Made by a program: the position numbers and the translations under genes
The notes under the pieces: generated by a model
Databases searched by the model: none
Seen by the model: only the letters and a program-made list of their open reading frames with translations
What the model was told of the DNA's origin: nothing
Assembly (NCBI RefSeq): GCF_000327385.1
Contig: NW_008710049.1
Coordinates: 1,084,504-1,148,503, forward strand
Reading direction: 5' to 3'
Source of the DNA: Lottia gigantea
Lineage: Eukaryota > Mollusca > Gastropoda > Lottiidae
Length of the DNA stretch: 64,000 nucleotides
In this document: one piece after another, positions 35,612-48,682 of the stretch
How positions within the stretch are numbered: position 1 is the stretch's first letter
How the letters are laid out: each line of letters begins with the position of its first letter

Positions 35612-36887
35612 AAAAGAGAACGCCCACCTTCTCAATAGTAAGTGTTGAGGGTATATTATTCTTTAAACTGTATTTGGTAGATATAGGACTTTGTACTGTT
35701 TTGTTTGGTTATGGCACGACGAGGTTAACTGTTATAGTTTTACACTAAAGAGATATAGTAAGGTAGATGTATAATATTTTATACTTGGTTGTAACGAGAA
35801 AAAATGGTTGTACATTAATTAGCTTAGCTATATTATAGCTATGTAGAATTTCAGATTCTTGGAATATTGCCTGCTTACTGATATTGTTTTTCTGGATTCT
35901 CTTGCTGTTATATAACTATAATACATTTGATCTAGTAAGGTATATGGCGTGCGCTTGTTAACGATATATTATATACTTATAGACATTGGCAAATAGATGG
36001 TTTCAAGAAAGAGGCATTTGCAAGGATATGATTGCATGCACTTGCTAACAAAAACCGTTTGTATTCCTAATTTATTGCGACATATTGTCCAGAGTTTATT
36101 GTTTGTCTTCATAGATTATAATTATCAATATTGTATTATAAATTATTATTAAAACAAAGTAGTAAACGATTATTGGTTCATATAATACAATCGTTTCTAA
36201 TTAACTAACGCATTGTGTCCGGCACAAAAGCCATAAAATTTTACAGGCCTACCTATCTTGTATTGTATTGTCCACAACACGGAGTTTTATAATTGTTCGT
36301 TCTCATCTGAACACGGCCACCTTCTTCTGTGTAGGTATGGAAGTAGCCTGAAACATATTATGGCCTAGCATGTTTTATGGTCTATAGATTCTTGCTATCC
36401 GAAAATACTAGCTTTGCTTAAACAGGATATTTTGTGCATTGCAAATGAAATTATGAAGCACATTCATTCATAAAGTACTTGTAATTGGAAATCTATACTC
36501 TTTCCATCAATTTATACTGCCATTGCATGTACATCTATGTGTAATTGTATAAACACGATGATAAATTACTGGGGTGAAGAAGAAAGAAATGGATTTTACG
36601 CTATTATATTGTTCAGTTTTAACCCTTATTTGTGAATTTATATCATTGATTGTTTCTCTTATCATTGTTTAGTAAAACAGTAAGCCATTAAGCCAGTGAG
36701 CTGTATGCGCTGAATCCAATCAAATCGCTGTACTCTGTGTCACAAGAATAGTGGCCATTGCAGTAAAGTATAAGATGAAATTCGTAATTGCTTGATATTC
36801 TGTAGATGATGCTAACTATGAAATGAGTTGTTTTATTTAAGACAATATAGAGAGTTTTCTATAGTAATAATATTATTGCTCTTACAT
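35612..36887. other. 3' flank of the fibrinogen gene; no gene seen
   Basis: AT-rich, presumably 3' UTR then intergenic. No further exon with convincing splice signals was found. Confidence 0.45.
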
Positions 36888-37205
36888 TAAAGGGACAGCT
36901 TCCCCAATATGTTTTTACCAATTATACTTTAGTCTCAGAAATCGGATTTCTTTTTAGTTTTTTAGTTAAGCCAACCAGTAATAGTGTTCACAGCTCACCG
37001 TCGAAATCCGAGCCTTCAAATCCACGTGTGTCCAGAATTCTTCGAGTTTGAATGTTCATAGTCATATTAAGCTGCTAGAAATCCTAGTTTGAAGTATTCT
37101 TAAAGCAGTTATGTGATTTTCGTGCATTTCTAGTACATCTCTAGTAGTTCTGAAGACTCGTGCACATATATTCAAGACTCAAATCCCCCCCCACCAAAAT
37201 GGTAA
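36888..37205. repeat. Family B dispersed repeat, copy 3
   Basis: Begins TTAAAGGGACAGCTTCCCC, contains GTTCACAGCTCACCGTCG, GAGCCTTCAAATCCACGTGT and TTTCTAGTACATCTCTAGTA, and ends with a C-run followed by AAAATGG. Confidence 0.65.
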
Positions 37206-37921
37206 AAGTAAATTCAGATACACTATTCTCTAGACATCTTTTTCGTAGTCATTTCAGCAAATTTGATTGATATGGTTTTATAATATACTTTATAGTTTTC
37301 GTACAAAATCAGTGGCAGAATATAACATTTGACTACAGTTCATCTCATGTTTCGGATAAAAACAATTATCACAAGGAAATACTAGCTTATTTTCAAAGTG
37401 GGGCTTGTGGTTTGTATACAAAGAACGCACCACCTGTCGGTAGCCTGACCAAAACTCTGGACAAACAGATATGTCATTGTCTCCGTGCTGTAAAATATTA
37501 TCGTTGTCGACTAAGTAATTTTACTAAATGTGCTCATACATCTCACGACAAAAGTCTTCCTAAAGTTTTATGACTGTTGGTTAGACATCCTGCAGCACGA
37601 ATCAACAAGATAGTGCAGCAATAAAGATAGCAATAACTCTGTAGAGAGCAGCACTATATTGCGTAACAATTCACAAAGTTTACCTAAATTGTAATATGTT
37701 GCAGAGGACTAGCAGAACTTTCACAGTATATCGTCCTCGCCAACCACAAGGTTAGTACTGCACAAAAAGCCCTGGTTAAAAAAAAAGGATATAAAGCAGT
37801 GAATTAAATATTGTACGGAAATAACAATCCAAAGTTTATTACTTCCCTTCATAAAGAATTGCAGAATTGTAGTTGGTTCTACTCGTTAGCCTTGCTCGAA
37901 TAGAACCCGCTAAATACCAGT

Positions 37922-38430
37922 TTATTGTGGTGTCGTATTATATAAATATATAGCAGATATTATAAAAAAAAACCGTCCCAAAGTTCGATGGGTATTATCT
38001 TTGCTGTTGGTAAACTGATCTCTTTCAAAATTGTCACAGATAGGCATATACTTCAAGATGTCGTTGTCCAACCCTGAAAATATGAAAGTCATCGAATAAA
38101 AATTGTACAAGTACTGCCCCGAACAACATAACATATCAAAAAAGTACAATATCAAGGTAACTAACCTTTTTCAACCTGTGTTCAATGTGCCCTCCATCTT
38201 CTTCGACCTCAAATCACAACCGTTTTGTAATCCCGAGATGCTGTTACGGATCTCAGGTATCTGCTCCCAAGAAGCGACTCTCCTGTCTTTCAGTTCCTGG
38301 TCAGTCAGTTTGTCCCGCTGACCCCAAGTACACCTTTCCCTACGAGAATATTCTTGTGAATAAATTCTGGTGTAGCCTCCTCCAAATATGCTTGTGTAGG
38401 ACGTAAAACTCCATTCATTTCATTTCATTT
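37922..38430 (-). other. Possible two-exon gene fragment overlapping a SINE-like repeat
   Basis: On the minus strand a long open stretch (YTRIYSQEYSRRERCTWG, VASWEQIPEIRNSISG) reaches a GT donor at about 38176 (ACAG then gttgaa, phase 1), and a following AG acceptor at about 38074 opens GLDNDILKYMPICDNFERDQ in matching phase, stopping at 37922. Against this, the plus strand ends GTAGGACGTAAAACTCCATT and ATTTCATTTC repeats, a tail also found at 51012 and typical of molluscan SINE/LINE 3' ends, so the open frame may be a chance reading through a repeat. No family recognised. Confidence 0.3.
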
Positions 38431-41400
38431 CCAAATATGATTCAGATACCTTGGTTGTATGCGATGGGGCCAGTCTTGTTTGTTTCTTGCTTTTTGAAAA
38501 TGTTAAAGCAAAAATGTCGTTTTTCTTTTGTGACAGAGCCACTAGGTATGTCCATAATTAAAGGTTCCAAGATATTCTGGTAGTGTTTGTAGACTGGTAT
38601 AGTAATGTAATTATGGTTGTAATGTATTGTATAATGAGGTCTTTTAGAAAATGAAGTGAAAGGTGATTAGACAATAGCTAGAAGATGGAAAATAATTTTC
38701 AGTGACCTATTTATACCTAAAAAACTGTAATAGACTTCTACCGATCATTAAATGATCGACTTATCATAATTACGTCGCAAATGGTTGAGTTATTTTAGTT
38801 CAAAATCGTCACTAGCCGGTTAATCGAACAGAAACACCCCAATGGCTTTCTGACAATTTTCATTTGCTTTTTAACAGTTTTTGTGTGTTTAATCATTAGT
38901 TTCCACTCGTTTGCCAATATTGGCTGGACAGAGAGGTGCTGCTATTGAATTTAACGAATACTGAGAAAATCACGACACACCAGACGATTGTATTATTGGC
39001 TACTTATGAAAACATCAAACTTGATCCATTTCTTATAATCATCAATCTATCACTAAATATGATATTACACTACATAATAACCCATACTTCGCCGATTTGA
39101 TTTTCATTAGTAACATGAAGATAGTTATTTTCCCAGTAGTTGTGTCAAACTATTCTAGAAATATTAAAACAGATCTTGAAATATATTGTTACTCGGAGTA
39201 ACTTATTCTGTATGTATATGAGCAAATCATAAATTATAATTACACAAAATACAAAGCTTCGAGTGCTAGAGATACGTCGTAATATTGTATGGTCATTTCA
39301 TTCCAGGAGAATTTTTGATCCGCCTGAATTCAAGAATGACCCACAATTGTGTGGAATTGGACTGTATTTTTAAAAAGTCTCAGAAAAGTCTTCAAACATC
39401 TCTTCTGATATTAAATTAACAGTTAAAATCAATATCTCAGAAACTTACTTGACCACGACCAGCGATATATTTCAGATGATTCTATTCCCCTCTTCCACAT
39501 CTCTATGTCAATGATGAAATGCCAAAGACAATGTCAGTAAAACGATTGGAAAAGGAGTTACACGTAAATTACTACTCAAGCAATCGAACCGCGAACTTTA
39601 CCTCGAACGCTTGAGATCATATGAAGCAGAAAGTTTCCATTAACCTCAAGAAAGGGGGGTAATCGAATTGTTTTTGAATTTAAGATTTGGCCGTCTGCTC
39701 GACTATCAAATTAATTCATTTTTATTGAATAAATGATGGAATAAATATACGAGTCTTTAGCTGATAGAAGTATGCCAGACGAACTGGAAAATTTCCCGCC
39801 CGAGTCAATCAATGCCTGGTTAATATACACCGTTAACACGTTCAGATCTTAACAACAGAATTTCACGATTTCAGATTTCATTCTTAAACTGGTCATAAAT
39901 ATATTTTACAGTTTTTATTTTACAATTCGCCTCTTTATCTACATGATAACGACCATATTGTATAGAAGAGTGTGTGTCACAATCCCCTCCAGCTTTCGGC
40001 ATCCTTTTCAAATTACTGAACAAATGAAAGTTTTACGTCCTACTTTGTGACTAAGGCGGAGAGCTGGTACGGTCTAATATACTATTCAAAATAATGCAAC
40101 ATGAATGAATAAAAGCAGGATATGTATCATGTATGCACTTTGTGTTCATGTAAAGGCCAAAAACTCTGCATCGACGAAGTTATATAGATAATCAAAATCA
40201 TTCGTTATTAAAAGGTTATAAGTACAAGATATAAAAAACAGATGAACTTTTTAGATATCTTGAACAACGAGTCTATAATGATGTTGTCTGTACTGAAGCG
40301 AAACAGAGATAACCCAGTCTGATCGGCTATCTATACTTCAACTACACTGTCCTCTCAGAAGTGGTAAATGATTTCTGAGTAAAATATCAAGATAGCAGAG
40401 TTTTACTAATTCAACTTTAATGTTGTGTGATCTGAAGCAAGACAATATCAGAAGAATATATCAAGTGCCCACACACATGCAAGAATTTAAAACCACTACA
40501 AGAATTGTTCGTGTTCCTCATCGAAAGTTGAAACTGGAACTTCCTTTTTTCTGAGGTAATGGAAAGCCAATGGGTATATTAAGATAATTTACCTATTCTA
40601 TTACCATGAGATCTTTTCAGTTTTATTGATAGCTGGGTCGTTTGAAGATCAAAACAAAGTAATAGGAAGATGAAATGTACCACACAATGACTGACCATTC
40701 TTCAATTTCGATAGGATTTCCACAGAAAAATCCAGAGCCTATTCTCATAATGTGAAGATTTGTAATATGTTTTGAGATCCTTTTTTCTGAGTCTTCCAAT
40801 TGCTGTTGAAAAGGCTATATGCTACATACAACCAAGGTTGTCGAGGAATCGTTAGCTTGACAGTTCAGTAACAGACTTCACAGTCTGGTTGGATTCCATC
40901 ACTTAATCAAATGTACTGAAGTTAAATCACGCTTTAACATTTTATTCCACAGCTACCGCCATTCTCTCATTCTTACTTCCGAGATAAATTCTAATTGATG
41001 ACGATAATGTCGTGTGATTAGTCGTTAATCTAATAAGAATCGTTTATTCAACAATAAAACCGTTCATGCTTCCTCACAGACACCGATTTGTTTGATATAG
41101 TATTATGGTATGGATTGTTCCGTCTAGACGAATTAACTAGCAGTAATCAATGGTGTGTGTTCAATATTGTGGGGTTAGTGGTCATAATTTAAAGGTGGGT
41201 ACGAATTCCAAACAAAGTCGGTATTAGCAGTATATCAAAAAGCGTCTGGAGATAAAATTCAATTGTTGTCGTTTCTCTTAATAAATAGAAATTTGATTTT
41301 ATTCAAAAAAAAAAAAAAAACCCAAAAAACTTTATCTAATTTTAGTTATCAGTGATCTAATATCAACTTCAGATGTTATAATGTTAAAAGAGACTTGACT

Positions 41401-41760
41401 TTGCTGTATTGTAATACATTTCCATCACTTCTTGCGTTTTTTCTAATGGAACAAAAAACAAAAACATGTTGACAATGACAAATCACGTGATGACATAACT
41501 ACCAATGACATCTAATCTATTTTCAGTAATATTATTACACAAGTTTAACCATAATACATAATACAACGTCAATAAATAAAATATACCATCTCATTCCATG
41601 TTAAATCTCATTTCAAACTTTAACTAAACCTGTTTGACACCGATCTGTCAGCTTCCGAGCTAGTTTACATTCTCTGCATCTATATTTCTTAAAATTTGAC
41701 TGTCAATATTTGGAAACGTTTCCGACTGGACAAATATCTATAATACACAATGAGGTTTGG
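38431..41760. other. Intergenic; no gene seen
   Basis: Unusually free of recognisable repeats or exons over 3.3 kb, apart from an A-run at 41306-41321. No open frame worth reporting on either strand. Confidence 0.45.
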
Positions 41761-41766
41761 TATTAG

Positions 41767-41985
41767 GGGGTGAGAGCCCACACCGGCCGACTCTCGAAAG
41801 CACTGGCACAGGCATCAGACTTTTTCTTACCTTTAGGAGGATTCGAACCCACGTCACCTAATCGCCTAGCAGACGACAATCCAACAAGGTACCGACTGAG
41901 CTATTCCACTGCCACAAAAAAGACAGTTTCCAACACAGCAGTAAAGGTATTTGAGGGGGTGAGAGCCGACACCGAGCCGACTTTT
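41767..41985 (-). mobile_element. tRNA-headed SINE fragment
   Basis: Read on the minus strand, an A box (TAGCTCAGTCGGT, 41903-41891) and a B box (GGGTTCGAATCC, 41850-41839) sit at tRNA-like spacing, the hallmark of a polymerase III SINE head. The downstream body ends GGGCTCTCACCCCC. A ~28-bp unit (GGTGAGAGCC-ACACCG then CCGACT) occurs at 41768 and again at 41959, so two tandem or nested copies may be present. It is not a functional tRNA: no acceptor stem closes around the boxes. Confidence 0.75.
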
Positions 41986-44900
41986 GTTTGGGTTATCCAC
42001 TCTGACCTAAAAAGGTGTGTAATTAACACAATCTTCTTAAAGTTTGGGTAAATTTTATTTATACCTATTGATTTATATATTGTTTTAAAACTGTGAATTT
42101 GCACATTTTAATTCTGTTTTTTTTTAATTTATAACTTACACAAGAGTCGACAACAATAATTTCACATTAACCCTCTATGAACTGCTGACTTGACATGTTA
42201 CTTAATCTTTTTAACTCATATATAATTAATTAATAGGTTTTTTTATTAACAATTTTCTCAAATATTGGTATTGCATATTATTTGATATATTTATTTTAAG
42301 CTGTGAGAAAGTGCATTATGAATCTGTTCTAATTTTTTTCAGTAAGTTAATTAGAACTCAATCTAGAATACATATAAATATGAAAATGACCTAAAATCAA
42401 TAATGAATATTTCGAAAAGTTTTAGGTTGACTAAAATAAAGATATTGTTAAAAAGCTTGTGACAAGTATACAGTAAAATAAAATAAAATTAAATGGTGAA
42501 AAAGTCCAAATTCGTGTTATATCATCCTCCACTACTAGAAATGTGGTCTGGTAGAAAAAAAACTTTTTTGACAGGAAATTATGCAAAGGCAAAGTCGAAA
42601 TTAAAAAAAAAGGCTTCTACATTTTACATTTTAAAATAAGTTTAAGATAACAAAAAGTGTAGTCTGTATTAAATATTTACGATTTTTTACCTTTTTCAAG
42701 ATAGCAGCTAAACGTTTAGGAATTTGCATGTGCGGCAAAGGTACAAAATGAAGATATTGTTGGTACAAATTTTGTTGAATTACAAATTTGCAAGTTTTTG
42801 TTTAACGTAGTCCAGAAACTCTGATTTTTGTGATTTTCTGACTTTTTAGATCATTTTCGACCATTTTGTGAAATTTTTGGAAAATGTTTTTGTATAATCA
42901 TAATTGATAATTTGGTCTCTACCCATCTAACAAGTTGATTTTCTGAAACTGCAGCCTGCTTGGAAGTTCTTTCAAGAATACCCAATAAAAATTGTGGCAA
43001 TTTGAAAATTTGCATTTAATGGCAGATTTCTGAAATTAATGAGTTTTCCACTATACCATTTCTGGTTGGATATCTGGTCTGAATGTCTGACCCAATGCCA
43101 AAATTGTTGTAGGTTTCAGTATTTTACAAATTTTGCTAGGTACTCTGACAACAATATCAAAAAAAAAATAATAACTAAAAAATTAACGATAACCATACAG
43201 CTATTGTCCAACACAGTCCAACTATCAATCTGAGGTACCGGTGTAACGACATTTATTAAAAAAATCATGTTTTACAAAGATTGGATTTAAAGTTGATATT
43301 TGATTTCGAAGTTAAAATCTTCAAATTATGCAGGATGTCTTATATTTTAATTCCAAGATCTCATTAAACAAATGCTATTAGACACATGTGGTAATTGAGT
43401 CTAGCATCTAATCTTTCCATTTAACCCCTACCACCCGGCATTAACGGAATAAATTCAATGAAAATATTACAAACAGATCTGGTATTCTTTCAGACATGAG
43501 CTCACCCTCTAATTCCAAGTGTCACGTTCTTAGATTCTATAGCCGTCACCTTCCGTCACCTTTTACCAAATCTTCATATTATCATTTATCGGCAAATTCA
43601 AATAAGTCTCAAATTTCCCAAGCAATCGGCACCAAATTATCAGAGTATCGTAACGATTGCTTTGTTGAATCACACTCAAGTCTAGACATTTTTGTAAATG
43701 AACCTGCCCATAATTACGTTAGGTAAAAGAAGGTACAGAATAAATTATCTTGTTTGTTTGTGAGTAATACTCCAATATATTACTCCGTATTAAGAAACTA
43801 GTAACTAGCGGTTGGATCGCTAATGCATAAGACAAATAATTTTCTCTTTGAGAGAGCTAATTTTACAGGATCGGGTGGCTAATTTTGTACTTTAAAATCG
43901 ACAATTAGTTAAAACTAATTTCGAAGTTACGACCATTGATTCTGATCATTGAGAGACTACAGTTTAGCGTTCGAGTTCTGAAAAGTTGTCAAGAACAGCA
44001 GCCTTCCAATGATCACACACATCTGTGTTTTAATTAGTTCAAAGTTTTACTTATAATCTGATTTTAAAATAGATTCTTGGTTTTGATTCGTTAAATATTA
44101 TTTTATGATGATTCTTCGGGCATAGGACATCAAGGACGACACTTAACATGCAGGAAGGTTTTATTACGGTCGACTCGTATTAGTTCAGTAACCGCCACAT
44201 GGTGTTGATCGTTTGTAGATGAAAGTCTCCATATGATCATCGATTCCATGCCAGTTATTATAGATTCTGTCTTGTATTTCATTTCTTCCCCAACTTCTGT
44301 CAAATAATAGCTTATTTTGTTTGTACACGCTATCTAGAACATTCACACTGTGGAATAACAACCTTTGCTGCAGGTTCCTGCATTCACTCTCAGAAGGGAT
44401 TTACAGGGTTTCTAATAAAGAGATTTCTGTCTCTGGACGTAGGATGCAACTTTCACAAAGCCAACTCATGAGTAGTGAGTTTCAAACCATATTAAAGCCA
44501 ACAATCATTCAACTACAGTAAAAATATAATATGATGTACGTCAGATTTCTCTATTTTTTCATGTTTTCTTATCACTTTTCAAGATTAACATACGGTGACA
44601 TCTGATGACATAAAACAGGTAATTGCAGGTAAAACACATGATTTTCAAAGCGGTCAATCATAACGTTAGTTTTTATAAGTTTTGTTCTGCAAATATAAAC
44701 ACACGCACAAAACTCGTGAATGCTACACGAAGAGACATGGACAGACCCGTAAGGAACGGGTTGTTTCGATTTGTCCAAAGAATTTGGATAAAATAAACTA
44801 AGGTCCTATCAATGTATGGATGGGATGCGCGTTTTTTCCTAGTCAATTGTAAAGTCTATTGGTTTTGACTTCATGCTTGTCATTTATATTCAAAAGTTCA

Positions 44901-45965
44901 GTTTCCTTCTGACCCATGGCTTCTCTTGGTATGATTTGAGGTAACCAATAAAATATAGACATTACATTTACAAGGCTGTTTTCAAACTATGTAAATATTC
45001 GTTAGTGTAGCCCGAACACGATCACTTCCTCTGCTTTTTGTAATCTCCCACAGTATTCGGCACTAGATACCGTACCTCATACATGCATTTTATGACAATA
45101 TACCAGTGCCAAAATATATATGCTTTCTTGAACATCCATATAGCTGATTACTAAGAAACGAAAACATATCTTTCGTATTTAGATGGATGAAACTTGTAAT
45201 TAGTTGCCTTCCTTATCTTATTGTTTTTTTGGTTCGGATCGTTAGTTCATGTTTTTTTAAATTATCTTTATTCCCCTTAATTCGCGTTTCTCTGTTTTTG
45301 ATTGACCAAGCGACATATTGGAAAGAGATTTCAGGAAAAAGTTATAGTAGGTTAAATTTCGAGATTGAAAGAGATGTCAATTATTGAACTCATGGAGTGA
45401 GTTCATACGATTCCTAAATACTTGTAAATTATCTGAATGTCTAAAATAAATATGAATGTATATATCATAGGGTGTCTGGTCGAAATGAAGTCATGATGTT
45501 TTATTTAGCACAGACCTTTTCACATTTTTTTAAAATATACATACACCTCCATAACCATTAGTACGGTACGATGATATTACGAACGCCTGTGTCATTTACT
45601 TCTAGGTCAATTAGTTTTCGACCCGAGTCAATCAAGTGAAATATTAAATCTGGTATTTTTTTCTAATCAAATTTATCTTTGTCAATTTTTGGTAATAAAT
45701 CTTCATTGACTATTTCATTTTTCAACGTTTATCTCGCTACAAGTTACGATTGAAAATGAAAGTTTTTAATCTGGTAATGATGAATGGCTCAGAGTTCGGA
45801 AGTTAGTGGGGTAGTTTTCGATAATGTATGGATTGTCCGTTTTCAATTATATAAAAAAGAATACTTGGTGGTATCTTTATTTTCATTTTATATTGAAGGA
45901 ATACGTCTTTCATATCCAATCACAACATATTTTTGGGTATTCGTATCAATTTTGCCCTTCCAGCT
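41986..45965. other. Intergenic; no supported gene
   Basis: AT-rich. One stretch at 43496-43732 is open on the plus strand between an AG acceptor (TTTCAG ending 43492) and a GT donor (GTTAG then gtaaa), but nothing is recognised and no partner exon is found. Nothing else is seen. Confidence 0.4.
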
Positions 45966-45967
45966 TT

Positions 45968-46090
45968 GATATTAAAAGGATTGTAAAAGGGTTTTCTATA
46001 TTTTTCATGATAGCATCAATTTGCACTATTCCAATTTTCAATCGGACATCTGTGGTTTCTGCATTTCCACTTTACAATCCTTTTAATTAA
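45968..46090. mobile_element. Family A MITE with collapsed centre
   Basis: TTAAAAGGATTGTAAAAGGG, ATGATAGCATCAATTTGCAC and ATCTGTGGTTTCTGC make one arm; it then joins directly to the outer end of the other arm (TTTACAATCCTTTTAA). TTAA at both outer ends supports the inferred target site. Most of the second arm and the centre are deleted. Confidence 0.75.
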
Positions 46091-46423
46091 AATCTTTTTT
46101 GTATCGCACTTTGATCCATCATGTAGGTCTACGATGTAAGTCATGTAAATAGGTAGTTAAATATTATGCACTCTTTACTTTCAAATTAAACAATATGCTT
46201 AAAGATGGGTTCCCTTATTTTAATTTATGAAGATGAAAATGCTAAAACTTATACGAATAGAAAATATAGGTGTTCTAATGACTGGGAAAAATACCAGTTT
46301 ATTTCACATGTCCATAATTAATTCATAACAAGCTAAATTAGAAGATAATAGGCTTCGGCTTGTTTCTGAAACCATTGCTCATATTATGTAATTATCCATT
46401 GTAAATCATGAATAAATATTGTT

Positions 46424-46441
46424 AAAAAAAAAAAAAAAAAA
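46424..46441 (+). repeat. PolyA tract with upstream AATAAA (retroposon 3' end)
   Basis: AATAAATATTGTT followed by about 18 A. Looks like the 3' end of an inserted RNA copy, but the upstream body is not recognised. Confidence 0.5.
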
Positions 46442-46599
46442 ATTAGAAGAGAATTACTAGCAAAATTCCAATGAGTGATCGATGAAGAAAGGTCAAAAAG
46501 TCTTTTTTTGTTTATCCAGTCTGTACTTGCATGGATATTTAAGATTGGTTAAAACTCTTAATTATATGCAATAAGAACAATGATATGATTAAGAAAACA

Positions 46600-46996
46600 A
46601 TAACGGCAAATTCTCACTGTTAAAATATTGCTTAAAACATGCTACTCAGAGTTTCTGCTATCGCACCCCACAAAGAAAGTTTTATCAGCACGTTTAAGGC
46701 ACCTTATTACAACTTGTAATTACTGTAAATATGGGGTAGAAACATTACAGCATATGCTTTTAAATTGTACAGCCATTGAACCATTCCGCCACTTTGTAAA
46801 TACTTTTATAAATAACTTTCTCTGTACCTCCACATTCTCTATCTCTGAAACTTCTTTATTTCTTAACACTGACCCAAAATTCTTTCCTTTTATCTATACT
46901 GTCACTTTCACTGTCTGGCAAAATAGGAAATTAAACACTGCACTTCTAAACGACGAACTAATTTACCGATTTTATAAAAACTTTAAACGTCAATAA
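46600..46996 (+). pseudogene. LINE ORF2 C-terminal fragment
   Basis: The frame carries a Cys-Cys-His-Cys zinc-knuckle-like pattern (CNYCKYGVETLQHMLLNC) followed by FTVWQNRKLN, as at the C-terminal end of ORF2 in several non-LTR retrotransposon clades. No reverse transcriptase domain precedes it, so it is a short 3' fragment. Clade not determined. Confidence 0.55.
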
Positions 46997-47134
46997 CTTT
47001 TCATCCTTCTTCTTTCAGCACAGCACCACTTTTCCTTTTTTCAGCATAAATTATAGGTAAGATTTTAAAATAATTCGGTATGTGTTTCTCTTGTCTACAG
47101 GTAGTAGATAATTACCATTATTATTTTTTTTTTT

Positions 47135-47159
47135 GCAGTGCGTTCTTCGAACGCACTGC
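47135..47159. repeat. Perfect 11-bp hairpin, GCAGTGCGTTC / GAACGCACTGC
   Basis: Two exact 11-bp arms around a TTC loop, flanked by T-runs on both sides (47125-47134 and 47179-47200). Likely the end structure of an unrecognised element extending into the gap region; CTACAGGTAGTAGAT at 47094 is echoed by CTACAGATAGTAGAT at 48481. Confidence 0.7.
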
Positions 47160-47590
47160 ATTGTTTTGCAAATGACTATTTTTTTTTTTTTTTTTTTTTG
47201 TCTACTTCTGGTCACGCTCCCCAGCCAAAACTGCACGTCACACATTGTCTGACACTATTATTTCTTATACTTTGCGTGTCGCTACTGTTTAAATGTAAAA
47301 TGACGCATTTTCTTCCAACCGGAAATGACGTATGACGTTAACCATTCATTACGTATTTCGAATTACTGCTCTAAATTCTGCATCTATTTTGACCGTAACT
47401 TTTGTTTTGTTCATTACTTTAAACCAATGACTAAAAGATAGCACTTTATAAAATTTCAGAATTTGACTTTTGACGCTCACATTTTTTGCTATAATTTTAG
47501 CGGATTTTTTTCCACTCCTACAAATTTATTTCAAGCCGTCTAAAAATTTAATAGTAGATAAGCATTTTGATTCCTGACAAAAATCTAATT

Positions 47591-47913
47591 NNNNNNNNNN
47601 NNNNNNNNNNNNNNNNNNNNNNNNNNNNNNNNNNNNNNNNNNNNNNNNNNNNNNNNNNNNNNNNNNNNNNNNNNNNNNNNNNNNNNNNNNNNNNNNNNNN
47701 NNNNNNNNNNNNNNNNNNNNNNNNNNNNNNNNNNNNNNNNNNNNNNNNNNNNNNNNNNNNNNNNNNNNNNNNNNNNNNNNNNNNNNNNNNNNNNNNNNNN
47801 NNNNNNNNNNNNNNNNNNNNNNNNNNNNNNNNNNNNNNNNNNNNNNNNNNNNNNNNNNNNNNNNNNNNNNNNNNNNNNNNNNNNNNNNNNNNNNNNNNNN
47901 NNNNNNNNNNNNN
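47591..47913. other. Assembly gap (323 N)
   Basis: Unresolved bases; any frame spanning them is meaningless. Confidence 1.
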
Positions 47914-48682
47914 ATTTATAAAATTTTGATATTTTGACCATTTACATGCATAATCTTGGTCTTTAGAAGGTCAAAGGTTATTGATCTACGATGTCCATTC
48001 ATACTTTTATCTTTGATGTCCGACATATATTTTCGCTTTTACAAACGTCCCAAAACAGCAATTTTCAACACTTTTAAGGCTTATATTCTCTTTTATTTGA
48101 CCTCTGTTGACCTCTTGGCCGAAACACAAATTATTGTACCTTTCCAAAAATATTTTCATTTTTGTTGTGCGAACTGAACTTTTAACTTTACAGCTATTTG
48201 AAAATTCGACTTTTTACTACCGAATGTTAACACCTTTTAGTACCGAATGGTATCAAATTTATGCGTCTTTTCACTACCGAACGGTAAACGGTTTAAACGA
48301 TTTTTTCTACTATTGAACGTTTACATGCTTTTCTTTCCGGTAAGAAATCCCATTGTGACTTTAAAATGCAACGTTTTATCGATGTATCAGGTTGGAAGCG
48401 CACTGCTTTGGTACCGTTATAACGGTTCTAGTTATTTTTTTTTTCCTACCTAGTTTCCCTTTTGATGTGTGCTTGTTATGTCTACAGATAGTAGATTGTT
48501 CTGTTTTCATTCTGTATTTATTAAAAAAAAAAAAGCAAACGTGCAATCGAGGGGGGCAATTTAGCAAAGCACCTTAACAGACGATTAAACGTCGGGAAAC
48601 GGACTTTCATGGAGTATTTTAGATTCGAGATTATTTTTGTTAAAACACACAAGATATAATACGTTACATTTTTATTGCCGTT

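Noticed and set aside
41839-41912. A functional tRNA gene on the minus strand
   Set aside because: A and B boxes are good, but no acceptor or anticodon stem closes and the sequence continues into a SINE body.
43496-43732. Plus-strand open stretch bounded by AG and GT
   Set aside because: No recognisable protein, no partner exon within several kb and ordinary splice-like dinucleotides; kept only as a note.
47567-47941. Open frames of about 120 codons on both strands
   Set aside because: They consist almost entirely of the N gap.
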